This document shows, piece by piece, positions 37,412 to 49,610 of a stretch of 64,000 bases of DNA (the first letter of the stretch is position 1; each line of letters opens with the position of its first letter). The position numbers and the translations under genes are program-made. Origin of the DNA: Candidatus Proximibacter danicus (GTDB lineage: Bacteria > Pseudomonadota > Gammaproteobacteria > Burkholderiales > Rhodocyclaceae). The stretch covers positions 75,305 through 139,304 of the forward strand of contig JADJUC010000010.1 in assembly GCA_016710885.1 (NCBI GenBank), in the 5' to 3' direction. The notes under the pieces were generated by a model. The model ran no database searches and had not been told where the DNA came from. It saw nothing but the letters and a program-made list of their open reading frames with translations.

Positions 37412-38478
37412 CCGAGCTTGGCTCACGCACACTGATGGTGATGGCTGGCGGCACGGGCGGGCATGTGTTCCCGGGGCTGGCCGTCGCTGATCTCCTGCGC
37501 AGCAATGGCTGGAATGTGGTCTGGATGGGAAATCCAGGCGGCATGGAAGCAGGCTTGGCTGAAACCCACGGCTACGAACTGGCCCCCGTGAAGTTCGGTG
37601 CGCTGCGCGGCAAGGGGCTGCTCAGGAAGCTGCTGTTGCCGTTCTCCCTGATTTCGGGGTTCTGGCAGGCGGCGCGCGAAATTCGTCGCGTCCAACCCAG
37701 TGTTGTGCTCGGCATGGGTGGCTACATCAGTTTCCCCGGTGGGGTGATGGCGCGCCTTCTGGGAAAACCACTGGTCTTGCATGAGCAGAATTCGGTGGCC
37801 GGCCTCGCCAATCGCGTGCTGGCGAAACTGGCCAATTGCATCCTCTCCGGTTTCCCCTCTGTGCTGCCGGGTGCGATCTGGGCCGGCAATCCGGTACGGC
37901 GCGAAATAGCAGTCTTGCCGACGCCGGCAGAGCGGCTTGCAGCGCACGATGGCCCGATCCGTTTGCTGGTGCTGGGTGGCAGCCTTGGCGCGGCCGCACT
38001 GAACGAGATCGTACCCAAAGGGCTGGCGCTGATCCCGGACGAGGAGCGGCCGCAAGTGGTGCACCAGTCGGGCGCCCGGCATCTGGCAGCGCTGCAAGCA
38101 AATTACTCGGCGGCCGGCGTCGCCGCCCATTGCGTGTCTTTCATCGACGACATGGCCGGGGCTTATGACTGGGCCGACCTGGTCATCTGCCGCGCCGGCG
38201 CCCTGACCGTCGCCGAACTTGCCGCTGCGGGTGTTGCCAGCATCCTCGTGCCATTCCCGCATGCGGTCGACGATCACCAGACCGGCAATGCCAAATTTCT
38301 CTCGCAGGCCGGCGGCGCCATCCTGCTGCCACAGTCCGAAATGACACCGGAGAAGGTGGCGCTGATCCGCAACTACAGCCGCGAGCAACTACTGCAAATG
38401 GCCGAGCGGGCGCGCGAACTGGCTAAACCCGACGCCGCAGAAATCGTGGCGCGAGCCTGTATGGAGTTGGTGAAATAA
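37408..38478 (+). CDS. murG: UDP-GlcNAc transferase MurG (lipid II synthesis)
   Basis: A 356-residue GT-B glycosyltransferase that adds GlcNAc to lipid I on the inner face of the membrane. GGTGGHVFPGLAVA at the N-terminus, LGMGGYISFPGG, EQNSVAGLANR, and the UDP site CRAGALTVAELAAAGVASIL. Start ATG at 37408 overlaps the ftsW stop. A CACAGAG-type repeat follows directly. Confidence 0.97.
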   Translation: MTELGSRTLMVMAGGTGGHVFPGLAVADLLRSNGWNVVWMGNPGGMEAGLAETHGYELAPVKFGALRGKGLLRKLLLPFSLISGFWQAAREIRRVQPSVVLGMGGYISFPGGVMARLLGKPLVLHEQNSVAGLANRVLAKLANCILSGFPSVLPGAIWAGNPVRREIAVLPTPAERLAAHDGPIRLLVLGGSLGAAALNEIVPKGLALIPDEERPQVVHQSGARHLAALQANYSAAGVAAHCVSFIDDMAGAYDWADLVICRAGALTVAELAAAGVASILVPFPHAVDDHQTGNAKFLSQAGGAILLPQSEMTPEKVALIRNYSREQLLQMAERARELAKPDAAEIVARACMELVK

Positions 38479-38481
38479 AAA

Positions 38482-38542
38482 CCCCCAGAGACACAGAGGC
38501 ACAGAAAAAAACCGTTATTCTCCTCCTGTGGTGGAAGGTTTT
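38482..38542. repeat. CACAGAGR inverted-repeat unit between murG and murC (degenerate)
   Basis: Left arm CCAGAGACACAGAGGCACAG (38485-38504) and a shortened right arm CTCCTCCTGTGGTGG (38520-38534). It fills the gap between the murG stop and the murC ATG; the GGAAGG in its right flank serves as the murC ribosome site. Same family as the units at 49611, 53914 and 56351. Confidence 0.8.
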
Positions 38543-38544
38543 CT

Positions 38545-39932
38545 ATGAAACACAAGGTCAAACATATCCACTTCGTTGGCGTCGGTGGTTCCGGTATGAG
38601 CGGGATTGCCGAAGTGCTGGCCAACCTGGGCTTCACCGTCTCCGGCTCCGATATCGCCGAAAGCACTGTGACGCGGCGCCTGGCGGGGCAGGGCGTACAG
38701 GTCTCCATCGGCCATGCCGGTAGCAATATCGACACCGCCGATGCGGTTGTCGTGTCGACGGCGGTGAAGGCCGATAACCCGGAAGTGGTCGCCGCGCGCG
38801 ACAAGAAAGTGCCGGTTGTGCCGCGCGCCCAGATGCTGGCCGAGCTGATGCGCCTGAAGCAGGGCATCGCCATTGCCGGTACGCACGGCAAGACGACCAC
38901 CACCAGTCTCGTTGCCTCGATCCTCGCCGAAGGCGGGCTGGACCCGACCTTCGTCATCGGCGGTCGCCTGAATGCCGCCGGCGCCAATGCGCGGCTGGGT
39001 AGCGGCGACTTCATCGTCGCCGAGGCCGATGAGTCGGACGCCTCCTTCCTGTTCCTGAGCCCGGTGGTGTCGGTAGTGACCAACATCGATGCCGACCACA
39101 TGGAAACCTACGGCCACGACTTCGGCCGGCTCAAGGGGGCTTTCGTCGATTTTCTGCAGCGCCTGCCGTTCTACGGTGTCGCCGTGCTCTGTGCCGACGA
39201 CCCGAACGTACGCGAGATCATGCCGCAGGTGTCGAAGCAGATCGTCACCTACGGACTCGATCCGAAAGCCAACGTGCATGCGGAGAACGTCGTGGCTGCC
39301 GACGGCCAGATGAAGTTCGACTGCGTCCGCGTCAATGGCAGCATCAGCCGCTTCCCGGTGACGCTGAACCTGCCCGGCATGCATAATGTGCTCAATGCGC
39401 TGGCAGCGATTGCCGTGGCCACCGAAGTGCAGGTGCCGGACGCCGCGATCATCAAGGCGCTGGCCGAGTTCAAGGGCGTTGGCCGGCGCTTCCAGCGCTA
39501 CGGCGAGATTGCCTGCCCGGTGGCGGCCAGTTCACGCTGGTCGATGACTACGGCCATCACCCGGTGGAAATGGCGGCAACGCTGGCCGCCGCCCGCGGCG
39601 CCTTCCCCGGTCGCCGGCTGGTGCTGGCCTTCCAGCCGCACCGCTACACGCGGACCCGCGACTGTTTTGAGGATTTCGTGAAGGTGCTGAACGGTGTCGA
39701 TGCGCTGCTGCTGGCCGAGGTGTATTCCGCCGGCGAGGCGCCGATTGTCGCCGCCGACGGCCGCTCGCTGGTGCGGGCGGTGCGCGTTGCCGGCAAGGTC
39801 GAGCCGGTATTTGTTGAAGATATTGCGGCCATGCCGCAGGCCGTTCTGGATGTCGTCCGTGATGGCGATGTGGTGCTGACAATGGGGGCCGGTTCGATTG
39901 GTGCCGTGCCGGGGAAGATTACAAATGCTTAA
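38545..39932 (+). CDS. murC: UDP-MurNAc : L-alanine ligase (frameshifted as read)
   Basis: The first Mur ligase. GVGGSGMSGIAEVLANLGF (UDP loop), AGTHGKTTTTSLVASILAE (ATP loop near residue 113) and EADESDASFLFLSP are intact. After GRRFQRYGEIA near residue 327 the frame is lost; the normal continuation FTLVDDYGHHPVEMAATLAA to MGAGSIGAVPGKI runs in another frame from about 39530 to 39932. One missing C in the CC at 39512-39513 restores ALPGGGQFTLVDDYG. As an essential single-copy gene, a sequence error is likely. Confidence 0.94.
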
Positions 39933-40012
39933 CCACCAAGACACCAAGGCACCAAGAAGCACCAAGTTTTTCCTTTGTGAACCTTGGTGTCTTGGTGCCT
40001 TGGTGGTGAAAG
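39931..40012. repeat. CACCAAGR inverted-repeat unit between murC and ddl
   Basis: Left arm CCACCAAGACACCAAGGCAC, continued by a further CCAAG, and right arm CTTGGTGTCTTGGTGCCTTG flanking a short loop; starts in the murC stop codon and ends 10 nt before ddl. Same 8-nt periodic design as the CACAGAGR units with AG replaced by CA, so it looks like a second subfamily. Confidence 0.85.
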
Positions 40013-40021
40013 ATTTTGCTC

Positions 40022-40939
40022 ATGACTGATTTCGGAAAAGTAGCCGTCCTCTTCGGCGGCACCTCGGCCGAGCGCGAGGTCTCGCTGAACAGTGGCTCCC
40101 GTGTGCTGGCGGCGTTGCAGCGGCAGGGCGTTGATGCGCATGCCTTCGACCCGGCCGATCGCCCGCTTGACGAGTTGCGTGGCTTTGACCGTGCCTTCAT
40201 CGCGCTGCACGGCCGCCATGGAGAAGACGGCACGATTCAGGGGGCGCTGGAGTTGATGCACATCCCCTATACCGGCAGCGGTGTCATGGCATCGGCACTG
40301 GGCATGGACAAGTGGCGCACGAAGTTGCTGTGGCAGGCCGCCGGTTTGCGGGTGCCGGAGTATGCGCTGCTGACGGCCACCAGTGATTTCGCCGAAGTCG
40401 AAGAGACGCTGGGCTTGCCGCTGTTCGTCAAGCCGGCCTGCGAGGGTTCGTCGATCGGTATCTCGATGGTCAAACGTCGGGGCGATCTGGTCGCTGCCTA
40501 CGCCGAAGCAGCAAAGCATGATCCGCTGGTGATCGCCGAGCGCGGCATTCTTGGTGGCGAGTACACCGTCGGCATCGTTGGCCAGGGAGATGAAATGCGG
40601 GCGCTGCCGATCATCAAGATCGAGCCGGCGACCGAGTTCTACGACTACGAAGCCAAGTACAGCCGTGACGACACGCGCTATCTCTGCCCTTGCGGATTGC
40701 CGGAAGAGAAGGAGACGCGCATCCGGGCGCAGGCGCTGGAAGCCTTTCGTGTCATTGGCGGTCGCGGCTGGGGACGGGTCGATTTCCTGATGGACGAAGC
40801 CGGCGATGCGTACTTTCTCGAGGTGAATACCGCGCCGGGAATGACCGATCACTCCCTGGTGCCGATGGCAGCGCGTGTGGCAGGCATTGACTACGACGCG
40901 CTGGTGCTCCGGGTGCTGGCGCTGGCAACACTGGGTTAA
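40022..40939 (+). CDS. ddlB: D-alanine-D-alanine ligase
   Basis: A 305-residue ATP-grasp enzyme making the D-Ala-D-Ala dipeptide used by MurF. GKVAVLFGGTSAEREVSLNSG, HGRHGEDGTIQGALE, KPACEGSSIGISMV and FLEVNTAPGMTDHSLVP are hallmark segments. ATG at 40022 chosen over TTG at 40016. Downstream ftsQ follows 19 nt after the stop. Confidence 0.96.
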   Translation: MTDFGKVAVLFGGTSAEREVSLNSGSRVLAALQRQGVDAHAFDPADRPLDELRGFDRAFIALHGRHGEDGTIQGALELMHIPYTGSGVMASALGMDKWRTKLLWQAAGLRVPEYALLTATSDFAEVEETLGLPLFVKPACEGSSIGISMVKRRGDLVAAYAEAAKHDPLVIAERGILGGEYTVGIVGQGDEMRALPIIKIEPATEFYDYEAKYSRDDTRYLCPCGLPEEKETRIRAQALEAFRVIGGRGWGRVDFLMDEAGDAYFLEVNTAPGMTDHSLVPMAARVAGIDYDALVLRVLALATLG

Positions 40940-40958
40940 TACGAAAACGAGATGATCA

Positions 40959-41720
40959 ATGTGGAACAAGCCGCAACTGATGACCGCCGTAGCCGATCTG
41001 CTGCTTGCCGCAGCCGCGGCTGCGCTGCTGGTCGCCGGTACGGTCTGGGTGGCTCGGCTACCACATTTCACGCTGACGCAAGTGGTGGTCACGGAGGCAT
41101 TGACCGAGGTTCGGCGCGCCGATGTGGAACGTGCGGTCTCCGGCCTGCTGCGCGGGAATTTTTTCAGTGCGAATGTCGAAGCCTTGCGGCAGTCGGTCGA
41201 GAAAATTGCCTGGGTACGCCATGCCGAGGTCCGGCGACGCTGGCCGTCGAGCCTGGAGATCAGCATCGAGGAGCATCAGCCGGTAGCGGTCTGGGGCGAA
41301 GGGTCCGGGCAGATGGTGAATTCGCATGGCGAGGTTTTTTCCGCGGTCATGTCGGTCGCTCGCCCTTTGCCGCTGCTGCATGGTCCGCTTGGCGTGGCGC
41401 CAGACATGCTCGGCTATTACCGCGAGTCGGTGGAAATGTTGCAGGCAGTCGGGCGGACGCCGAAGGTGCTGACGGTCTCGCCGCGTCTTGCCGTGCAGCT
41501 GAAGCTGGACGACGGCATGGTGATCGAGCTTGGGCGGCAGCAGCCGAAGGTGCCGATACGCATGCGATTGCAGCGTTTTGTCGACTACTACCCGAGTGTG
41601 CTGACGGTGGCCAAGGGGCGGCCGACCGTAGTGGATATGCGTTATCCGAATGGGTTTGCCCTGCGTCTGGCCGCTGCGCCGGCCGCAGTCACAGGAACTG
41701 AGAGTAAAGGGAAGCAATGA
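40959..41720 (+). CDS. ftsQ: Cell division protein FtsQ
   Basis: A 253-residue bitopic divisome protein: one membrane helix (about 12-32), a POTRA domain (about 37-105, with FFSANVEALRQSVEKIAWVR) and a beta domain. It recruits FtsB/FtsL. Overlaps ftsA by 4 nt. Confidence 0.94.
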   Translation: MWNKPQLMTAVADLLLAAAAAALLVAGTVWVARLPHFTLTQVVVTEALTEVRRADVERAVSGLLRGNFFSANVEALRQSVEKIAWVRHAEVRRRWPSSLEISIEEHQPVAVWGEGSGQMVNSHGEVFSAVMSVARPLPLLHGPLGVAPDMLGYYRESVEMLQAVGRTPKVLTVSPRLAVQLKLDDGMVIELGRQQPKVPIRMRLQRFVDYYPSVLTVAKGRPTVVDMRYPNGFALRLAAAPAAVTGTESKGKQ

Positions 41721-42946
41721 GCAGAGATACCAAGGACATGATCATCGGGCTGGATATCGGCACCTCCAAGATTATCGCCCTGGTCGCCGAGGTCAGCGCC
41801 GAAGGCCGCTTGAATGTGATCGGCATCGGTTCGCAGGACTCGAAGGGTCTGAAAAAAGGCGTCGTCGTCAATATCGAGGAAACCGTGGCGACCATCTCGC
41901 GCGTCGTGCAGGAGGTTGAATTGATGGCCGACTGCAAGGTGAGGGATGTCTATACCGGCATTGCCGGCAGCCATATCCGCAGTTTCAACTCGAACGGCAT
42001 GGTGGCGATCAAGGACAAGGAAGTGACGCCGATGGATGTCGATCGCGTGATCGAAACGGCGCGCGCCATGCCGATCCCGGCCGACCAGGAAATCCTGCAC
42101 ATCCTGACGCAGGAATTCATCATCGACGACCAGGACAGCATCCGCGAGCCGATCGGCATGAGCGGCTTCCGCCTGGAAGTGAAGGTGCACATTGTTACCG
42201 GTGCCGTTTCGGCTGCACAGAACATCGTCAAGTGCGTGCGCCGCTGCGGCATCGAGGTAAACGACCTGGTGCTGCAACCGCTGGCGTCGAGCTACGCGGT
42301 GCTCTCCGAGGACGAGAAGGACCTCGGCGTGTGTCTGGTCGATATCGGCGGCGGCACCACCGACATTGCCGTGTGGACGCAGGGTGCCATTCGCCACACC
42401 TCGGTCATTCCGATTGCCGGTGACCAGATCACCAACGACATCGCCATGGCCCTGCGCACGCCAACGCGTGAAGCGGAAGACATCAAGCGCCGCTACGGTT
42501 GTGCGTTGTCACAACTGGCCGACGTCGAGGATGTGCTCGATGTCGCCGGGGTCGACGACCGCCCGAGCCGCAAGCTGTCGCGTCGGGCACTGTCGGACGT
42601 GATCCAGCCGCGTGTCGAGGAACTCTATGAGCTGATCCAGGCGGAGCTGCGTCGCGCCGGCTTCGAGGAGGTGCTGTCGTCCGGCATCGTCCTGACCGGT
42701 GGGTCTTCGGTGATGCCGGGAATGATCGAGCTTGGCGAGGAGATTTTCCACATGCCGGTTCGCCTGGGCGTGCCCAAGTACACCGGTGCGCTCGCCGATG
42801 TTGTCCAGAGCCCAAGATTTTCAACCGCCTTCGGCCTGCTGCTGGAAGCCCAGGCACAGCACAAGCGCGGGCAGAAGGTGCATGAAACCCGCAACGTCAA
42901 GCAGGTCTTCGGGCGCATGAAGTCCTGGTTTGAAAAGAATTTTTAA
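41717..42946 (+). CDS. ftsA: Cell division protein FtsA
   Basis: A 409-residue actin-like ATPase that tethers FtsZ to the membrane. MIIGLDIGTSKIIALVAEV (phosphate 1), CLVDIGGGTTDIAVWTQG (phosphate 2), LTGGSSVMPGMIELGEEIF (adenosine) and the C-terminal amphipathic helix FGRMKSWFEKNF for membrane binding. Confidence 0.97.
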   Translation: MSRDTKDMIIGLDIGTSKIIALVAEVSAEGRLNVIGIGSQDSKGLKKGVVVNIEETVATISRVVQEVELMADCKVRDVYTGIAGSHIRSFNSNGMVAIKDKEVTPMDVDRVIETARAMPIPADQEILHILTQEFIIDDQDSIREPIGMSGFRLEVKVHIVTGAVSAAQNIVKCVRRCGIEVNDLVLQPLASSYAVLSEDEKDLGVCLVDIGGGTTDIAVWTQGAIRHTSVIPIAGDQITNDIAMALRTPTREAEDIKRRYGCALSQLADVEDVLDVAGVDDRPSRKLSRRALSDVIQPRVEELYELIQAELRRAGFEEVLSSGIVLTGGSSVMPGMIELGEEIFHMPVRLGVPKYTGALADVVQSPRFSTAFGLLLEAQAQHKRGQKVHETRNVKQVFGRMKSWFEKNF

Positions 42947-42988
42947 GCAATTTCGATCTTTACGTTTTTTTGCAGAGGAGGCCTCACC

Positions 42989-44167
42989 ATGTTTGAAATC
43001 ATCGACATCGAAGAAGTGGTTAACGATAACGGCACTGTGATCAAGGTTGTCGGCGTCGGCGGTGCCGGCGGCAATGCCGTCGATCACATGATTCGCGAAG
43101 GCGTCAACGGTGTCGAATTCGTCACCGCCAATACCGATGCGCAGGCACTGAAACGCAGCGGTGCGATTCAGAAAGTGCCTTTGGGCAAGACGGGCCTCGG
43201 TGCCGGTGCCAAGCCGGAAGCCGGGCGCAGCGCTGCCATTGAGGAGCGTGAGCGTATCGCCGAGGCGCTGAAGGGCGCACATATGGTGTTCATCACCGCC
43301 GGCATGGGCGGCGGTACGGGCACCGGCGCAGCACCAGTCGTTGCCGAAGTGGCGCGCGAGATGGGCATTCTGACCGTCGCCGTGGTGACCAAACCGTTCG
43401 GCTTTGAAGGCAAGCGCATGAAGGTTGCGGAGCTCGGCATCGCCGAGTTGCAGAAGCATGTCGATTCGCTGATCGTCATCCTCAACGACAAGCTGATGGA
43501 AGTGCTTGGCGACGATGTGTCGATGGACGAAGCCTTCAAGGCTGCGGACAACGTCCTGCGTAACGCCGTCGGCGGTATCGCCGAAATCATCAACTTCCCG
43601 GGCCTGGTTAACGTCGACTTCGAAGACGTGCGCACGGTCATGGGCGAGATGGGGGTGGCGATGATGGGCTCAGCCCAGGCATCCGGCGTCGATCGCGCGC
43701 GCATTGCGGCCGAGCAGGCTGTCGCTTCGCCACTGCTGGAAGGGATCAACCTCTCCGGCGCCAAGGGTGTGCTGGTCAACATCACCGCCACGCGCAGCTT
43801 GAAGATGAAGGAAGTGAACGAGGTGATGAACACCGTTCGCGAATTCGCTGCCGAAGACGCCCACATCATTTTTGGTGCGGTCTACGACGAATCCATGGGC
43901 GAGAACATTCGCGTTACTGTCGTTGCCACCGGCTTGGGGCAGGTTCAGGCCCGGCGCCAAAGCTTTGAAGTCATCAATACCCCGGTATTGCAAGCCACCG
44001 GGACGCACGATGCTTCGGCCATGAGCACACAGGCGATCAATTACAGCGACCTCGACAATGTTCCGGCCATCGTCAGGAAGCGCGGCAGCTCGACGGTCGA
44101 AGCGCTGGCGAACAGTGGCGTTGATCGCTACGACATTCCGGCTTTCCTGCGCAAACAGGCGGACTGA
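42989..44167 (+). CDS. ftsZ: Cell division GTPase FtsZ
   Basis: The tubulin-like protein that forms the Z ring. GVGGAGGNAVDHM near residue 26, GMGGGTGTGAAPVVA near 111 (GTP loop) and NVDFEDVRTVM (synergy region). The C-terminal peptide DIPAFLRKQAD, which binds FtsA and ZipA, is intact. Strong GAGGAGG ribosome site before the ATG. 392 residues, normal length. Confidence 0.98.
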   Translation: MFEIIDIEEVVNDNGTVIKVVGVGGAGGNAVDHMIREGVNGVEFVTANTDAQALKRSGAIQKVPLGKTGLGAGAKPEAGRSAAIEERERIAEALKGAHMVFITAGMGGGTGTGAAPVVAEVAREMGILTVAVVTKPFGFEGKRMKVAELGIAELQKHVDSLIVILNDKLMEVLGDDVSMDEAFKAADNVLRNAVGGIAEIINFPGLVNVDFEDVRTVMGEMGVAMMGSAQASGVDRARIAAEQAVASPLLEGINLSGAKGVLVNITATRSLKMKEVNEVMNTVREFAAEDAHIIFGAVYDESMGENIRVTVVATGLGQVQARRQSFEVINTPVLQATGTHDASAMSTQAINYSDLDNVPAIVRKRGSSTVEALANSGVDRYDIPAFLRKQAD

Positions 44168-44210
44168 GTTCGGCCGTAATGAAGCTGTAATACCTCTGCA
44201 ATGGGGGAGT

Positions 44211-44230
44211 GGCGCATGTTAAAATGCGCC
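44211..44230. promoter_or_regulatory. Hairpin and -10-like box before lpxC
   Basis: Arms GGCGCAT / ATGCGCC around GTTAAA, 24 nt before the lpxC start. The overlapping TTAAAAT resembles a -10 box. It may be an lpxC promoter or a 5'-leader hairpin; no poly-T supports termination. Confidence 0.4.
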
Positions 44231-44253
44231 GCTTTCCCAATTTTTTCAAAGAC

Positions 44254-45174
44254 ATGCTTAAACAGCGCACCTTAAAATCCCTGATTCGCGCCACCGGCGT
44301 CGGGCTGCACTCTGGCGAACGCGTCAATATGGTGCTGCGCCCGGCGGCACCGGATACCGGTATCGTCTTTCGTCGTGTCGACCTCGACCCCGCCGTCGAT
44401 TTGCCGGCCTCCGCCCTGGCCGTCGGCGATACGCGCATGTGCTCGTGCCTGGAGCGCGATCATGTCAAGGTTGGGACCATTGAACACCTGATGTCCGCCT
44501 TTGCCGGGCTGGGCATCGATAACGCCTGGGTTGACCTGGATGCGGCCGAGGTGCCTATCCTCGACGGCAGTGCCGCCCCCTTCGTCTTCCTGATCCAGTC
44601 GGCAGGGATCGAAGAACAGCCGAAAGCCAAGCAATTCATTCGCGTGACAAAGCCGATTGAAGTGACTGATGGCGACAAATGGGCGCGTTTTACTCCCTAT
44701 GAGGGGTTTCGCCTGACCTTCTCGATCATCTTCAATCACCCGGCCATCGATCGCACCGGCCAGGAAGTCACCGTCGATTTTGCCGAGCACTCGTATGTGC
44801 GCGAAGTTGCACGGGCGCGCACCTTCGGCTTCATGCAGGAAGTCGAGTGGCTACGCGAAAACGGCCTGGCCCAGGGCGGTGGCCTCGATAACGCTGTCGT
44901 GCTCGACGAGTACCGCGTCCTCAATTCCGATGGTCTGCGCTACGGTGACGAGTTCGTCAAACACAAGGTGCTCGACGCCATCGGCGATCTCTATCTGCTC
45001 GGCCACCCGCTGCTGGCGCATTTTTCGGCACACAAATCCGGGCATGCGCTGAATAACCTGCTGGCGCGCGCACTGCTGGAGGCGCGCGACTCCTGGGAAC
45101 TGGTGAGCTTCGACGAGGCTGAGCACGCCCCGGTAGGCGTTTCCCGCTGGCTGGCGGCCCACGCCGCCGTCTAA
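44254..45174 (+). CDS. lpxC: UDP-3-O-acyl-GlcNAc deacetylase
   Basis: A 306-residue zinc amidase, the committed step of lipid A synthesis. TGVGLHSGERVNMVLRPA, GTIEHLMSAFAGLGIDNAW (zinc His), HKVLDAIGDLYLLGHPL (zinc His and Asp) and FSAHKSGHALNN (catalytic His). ATG at 44254 gives normal length; the in-frame upstream extension lies in the hairpin region. Confidence 0.97.
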   Translation: MLKQRTLKSLIRATGVGLHSGERVNMVLRPAAPDTGIVFRRVDLDPAVDLPASALAVGDTRMCSCLERDHVKVGTIEHLMSAFAGLGIDNAWVDLDAAEVPILDGSAAPFVFLIQSAGIEEQPKAKQFIRVTKPIEVTDGDKWARFTPYEGFRLTFSIIFNHPAIDRTGQEVTVDFAEHSYVREVARARTFGFMQEVEWLRENGLAQGGGLDNAVVLDEYRVLNSDGLRYGDEFVKHKVLDAIGDLYLLGHPLLAHFSAHKSGHALNNLLARALLEARDSWELVSFDEAEHAPVGVSRWLAAHAAV

Positions 45175-45187
45175 GCCCGGGCATCGG

Positions 45188-45376
45188 ATGCTCATCCTGC
45201 GCTTGCTGGCCGTTGTCGCAATATTGGCGGTGGCCGGTGGGGTGGTCGCCTATCTGCTGACGCGCAACGCGAAGTATCTGAACTTCTCCTGGCGCGTCTT
45301 TCGTTATTCCCTGATTGTTGCCCTGCTTGTTTTTGCCCTGATGGTGCTTGAACGCGTGGCCGTCATTCCGCTCTAG
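45188..45376 (+). CDS. Small two-helix membrane protein
   Basis: A 62-residue protein with two hydrophobic segments (about 2-22 and 40-58) separated by RNAKYLNFSWRVFRY. Function unknown. It follows lpxC by 13 nt and overlaps the converging dciA gene by 14 nt. The tidy frame and hydrophobic pattern support a real gene. Confidence 0.65.
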   Translation: MLILRLLAVVAILAVAGGVVAYLLTRNAKYLNFSWRVFRYSLIVALLVFALMVLERVAVIPL

Positions 45377-45830
45377 CCGACCGTTTCAGGAAAGTTTCGA
45401 TGGCTGCCCGCAAGGGCGAGTCCGGCATGTTTTCAATCAGTTCAGTCAGCGCGCGCCCTGCACCGGCAGGCAGCGGATGGCCAGTGGGGGCTTGAGAATG
45501 CTGATATATTTCAAGGGCTTGTACTTTTACCTGAACGCCGTTACACTCAACTCCCCTTTTTGAAAATTCGTTGGCGAGCGACGGTGCCATTTGCCGCAGC
45601 TTGACCGCAACCGCGCCGTTATCGGCGTGGATAACAACCACCCCCGACTTGTAATTGGCCACGCGACTGGCCTTGCCGAGATTCTCCGGCGCCACGCTCG
45701 CGTAGATGCGGGCCAGCTTTTGCAGCAGCCCGGCATGTGCCATGAGTCTGCCGGCACCATCCGTGCTGGAGAGAAAGCGGTCGAGGGAGTGGGTCAAAAG
45801 GGATATCCGGTGTTCAGAGGAGCGCAGCAA
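45363..45830 (-). CDS. dciA: DciA-family protein (DUF721), helicase loader
   Basis: A protein of about 155 residues with the DUF721 signature SRVANYKSGVVVIHADNGAVAV and KLRQMAPSLA, which in DciA forms a KH-like domain. DciA loads the replicative helicase DnaB in bacteria lacking DnaC. No ATG lies upstream in frame; TTG at 45830 or 45797 is the likely start, so the 5' end is uncertain and may overlap the start region of the divergent peptidase gene. Confidence 0.8.
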   Translation of the reverse strand: MLRSSEHRISLLTHSLDRFLSSTDGAGRLMAHAGLLQKLARIYASVAPENLGKASRVANYKSGVVVIHADNGAVAVKLRQMAPSLANEFSKRGVECNGVQVKVQALEIYQHSQAPTGHPLPAGAGRALTELIENMPDSPLRAAIETFLKRSARAE

Positions 45831-45831
45831 A

Positions 45832-46761
45832 GTGCATATTATTCTCGTCTCTAACAGGCTGGCAACCGCAAGAACCTTTGTCATCACTCCACGCTTCGTG
45901 ATGATGGTGCTGGCCCTGCTGGTGGCTCTGATGTTTTCGCTCTCGGCCTTGTTCTCCTGGCTCTCGGTCCAGTTCCGTCTGCCGTTTCTCGAAAACCTCG
46001 TTATTTCCGTGCATAAATCCGAAGCCCAGCGCAGCGATGCCTATATGCGCGACAACCTCGATGCCATGGCGGCCAAGCTGGGCCAGATGCAAGCGCAGTT
46101 GCTGCGCCTCGACTCGCTGAGCGAGCGCGTGTCTACACTGTCCGGTATCAAACCACAGGAACGCCCCATTGATCTGCGCGGTGGCCAGGGCGGTCCTTTG
46201 CTGTTGGCACAACCGCGAACAACCGGGGAACTGGATCAGGTGCTTGACCAACTCGCCAGGCGGCTCGATTACCGGGCCGATTCATTGACGGCGCTGGAGT
46301 CGCAATTGCTCGACGAGCGCGTCCGCCGCGCGCTGCTGCCGACGGTTACGCCTATTTTGGGCAACTATACGGGCTCCGGTTTTGGCTGGCGCGTGGACCC
46401 TTTTGTTGGCACCGGGGCCATGCACGAAGGGGTCGACTTTGTTGCCGATATCGGCACGCCGGTGGTCGCTGCGGCTGGCGGTGTGGTTGTGACTGCGGAG
46501 AAGCATCCCCAGTACGGCAATCTGATCGAGATTGATCATGGCAACGATTTCACCACCCGCTATGCCCACCTGTCGGCCTTCAAGGTCAAGGATGGGCAGG
46601 TTGTCAGGCGCGGGCAGAATATCGGTTTGTCCGGCAATACCGGTCGTTCGACCGGGCCGCACCTGCATTTTGAGGTTCGTCTCAACGGTGTTGCCCAGAA
46701 TCCCGCCCGCTTCCTGAAGCAGGGTGACAATTACGCGCAATTGCCGCAGCGCCGCAAATAA
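45832..46761 (+). CDS. M23-family (LytM-type) metallopeptidase
   Basis: A 309-residue inner-membrane-anchored endopeptidase acting on peptidoglycan cross-links. One membrane helix (about 26-46), a coiled coil (about 60-150) and a C-terminal M23 domain with GFGWRVDPF, AMHEGVDFVADIGTPV (zinc His/Asp), HYGN-like YGNLIEIDHGNDFTTRYAHL and GPHLHFEVR (HxH). Metal ligands are complete. GTG at 45832 with GAGGAG upstream. The position beside secA is conserved in betaproteobacteria. Confidence 0.92.
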   Translation: MHIILVSNRLATARTFVITPRFVMMVLALLVALMFSLSALFSWLSVQFRLPFLENLVISVHKSEAQRSDAYMRDNLDAMAAKLGQMQAQLLRLDSLSERVSTLSGIKPQERPIDLRGGQGGPLLLAQPRTTGELDQVLDQLARRLDYRADSLTALESQLLDERVRRALLPTVTPILGNYTGSGFGWRVDPFVGTGAMHEGVDFVADIGTPVVAAAGGVVVTAEKHPQYGNLIEIDHGNDFTTRYAHLSAFKVKDGQVVRRGQNIGLSGNTGRSTGPHLHFEVRLNGVAQNPARFLKQGDNYAQLPQRRK

Positions 46762-46867
46762 GCTTTTTGCCGCCTCCCTGCTGCAGTTACACCCGCAAGG
46801 ACGGCGGGTGAGCCCGGCGTGATAGAATCCGCGCTTTCCCGAATCCACGACCGAGGTCGTTCCAACA

Positions 46868-49591
<2,724 letters not shown>

Positions 49592-49610
49592 ACGTTTAAC
49601 AACACCAGTC

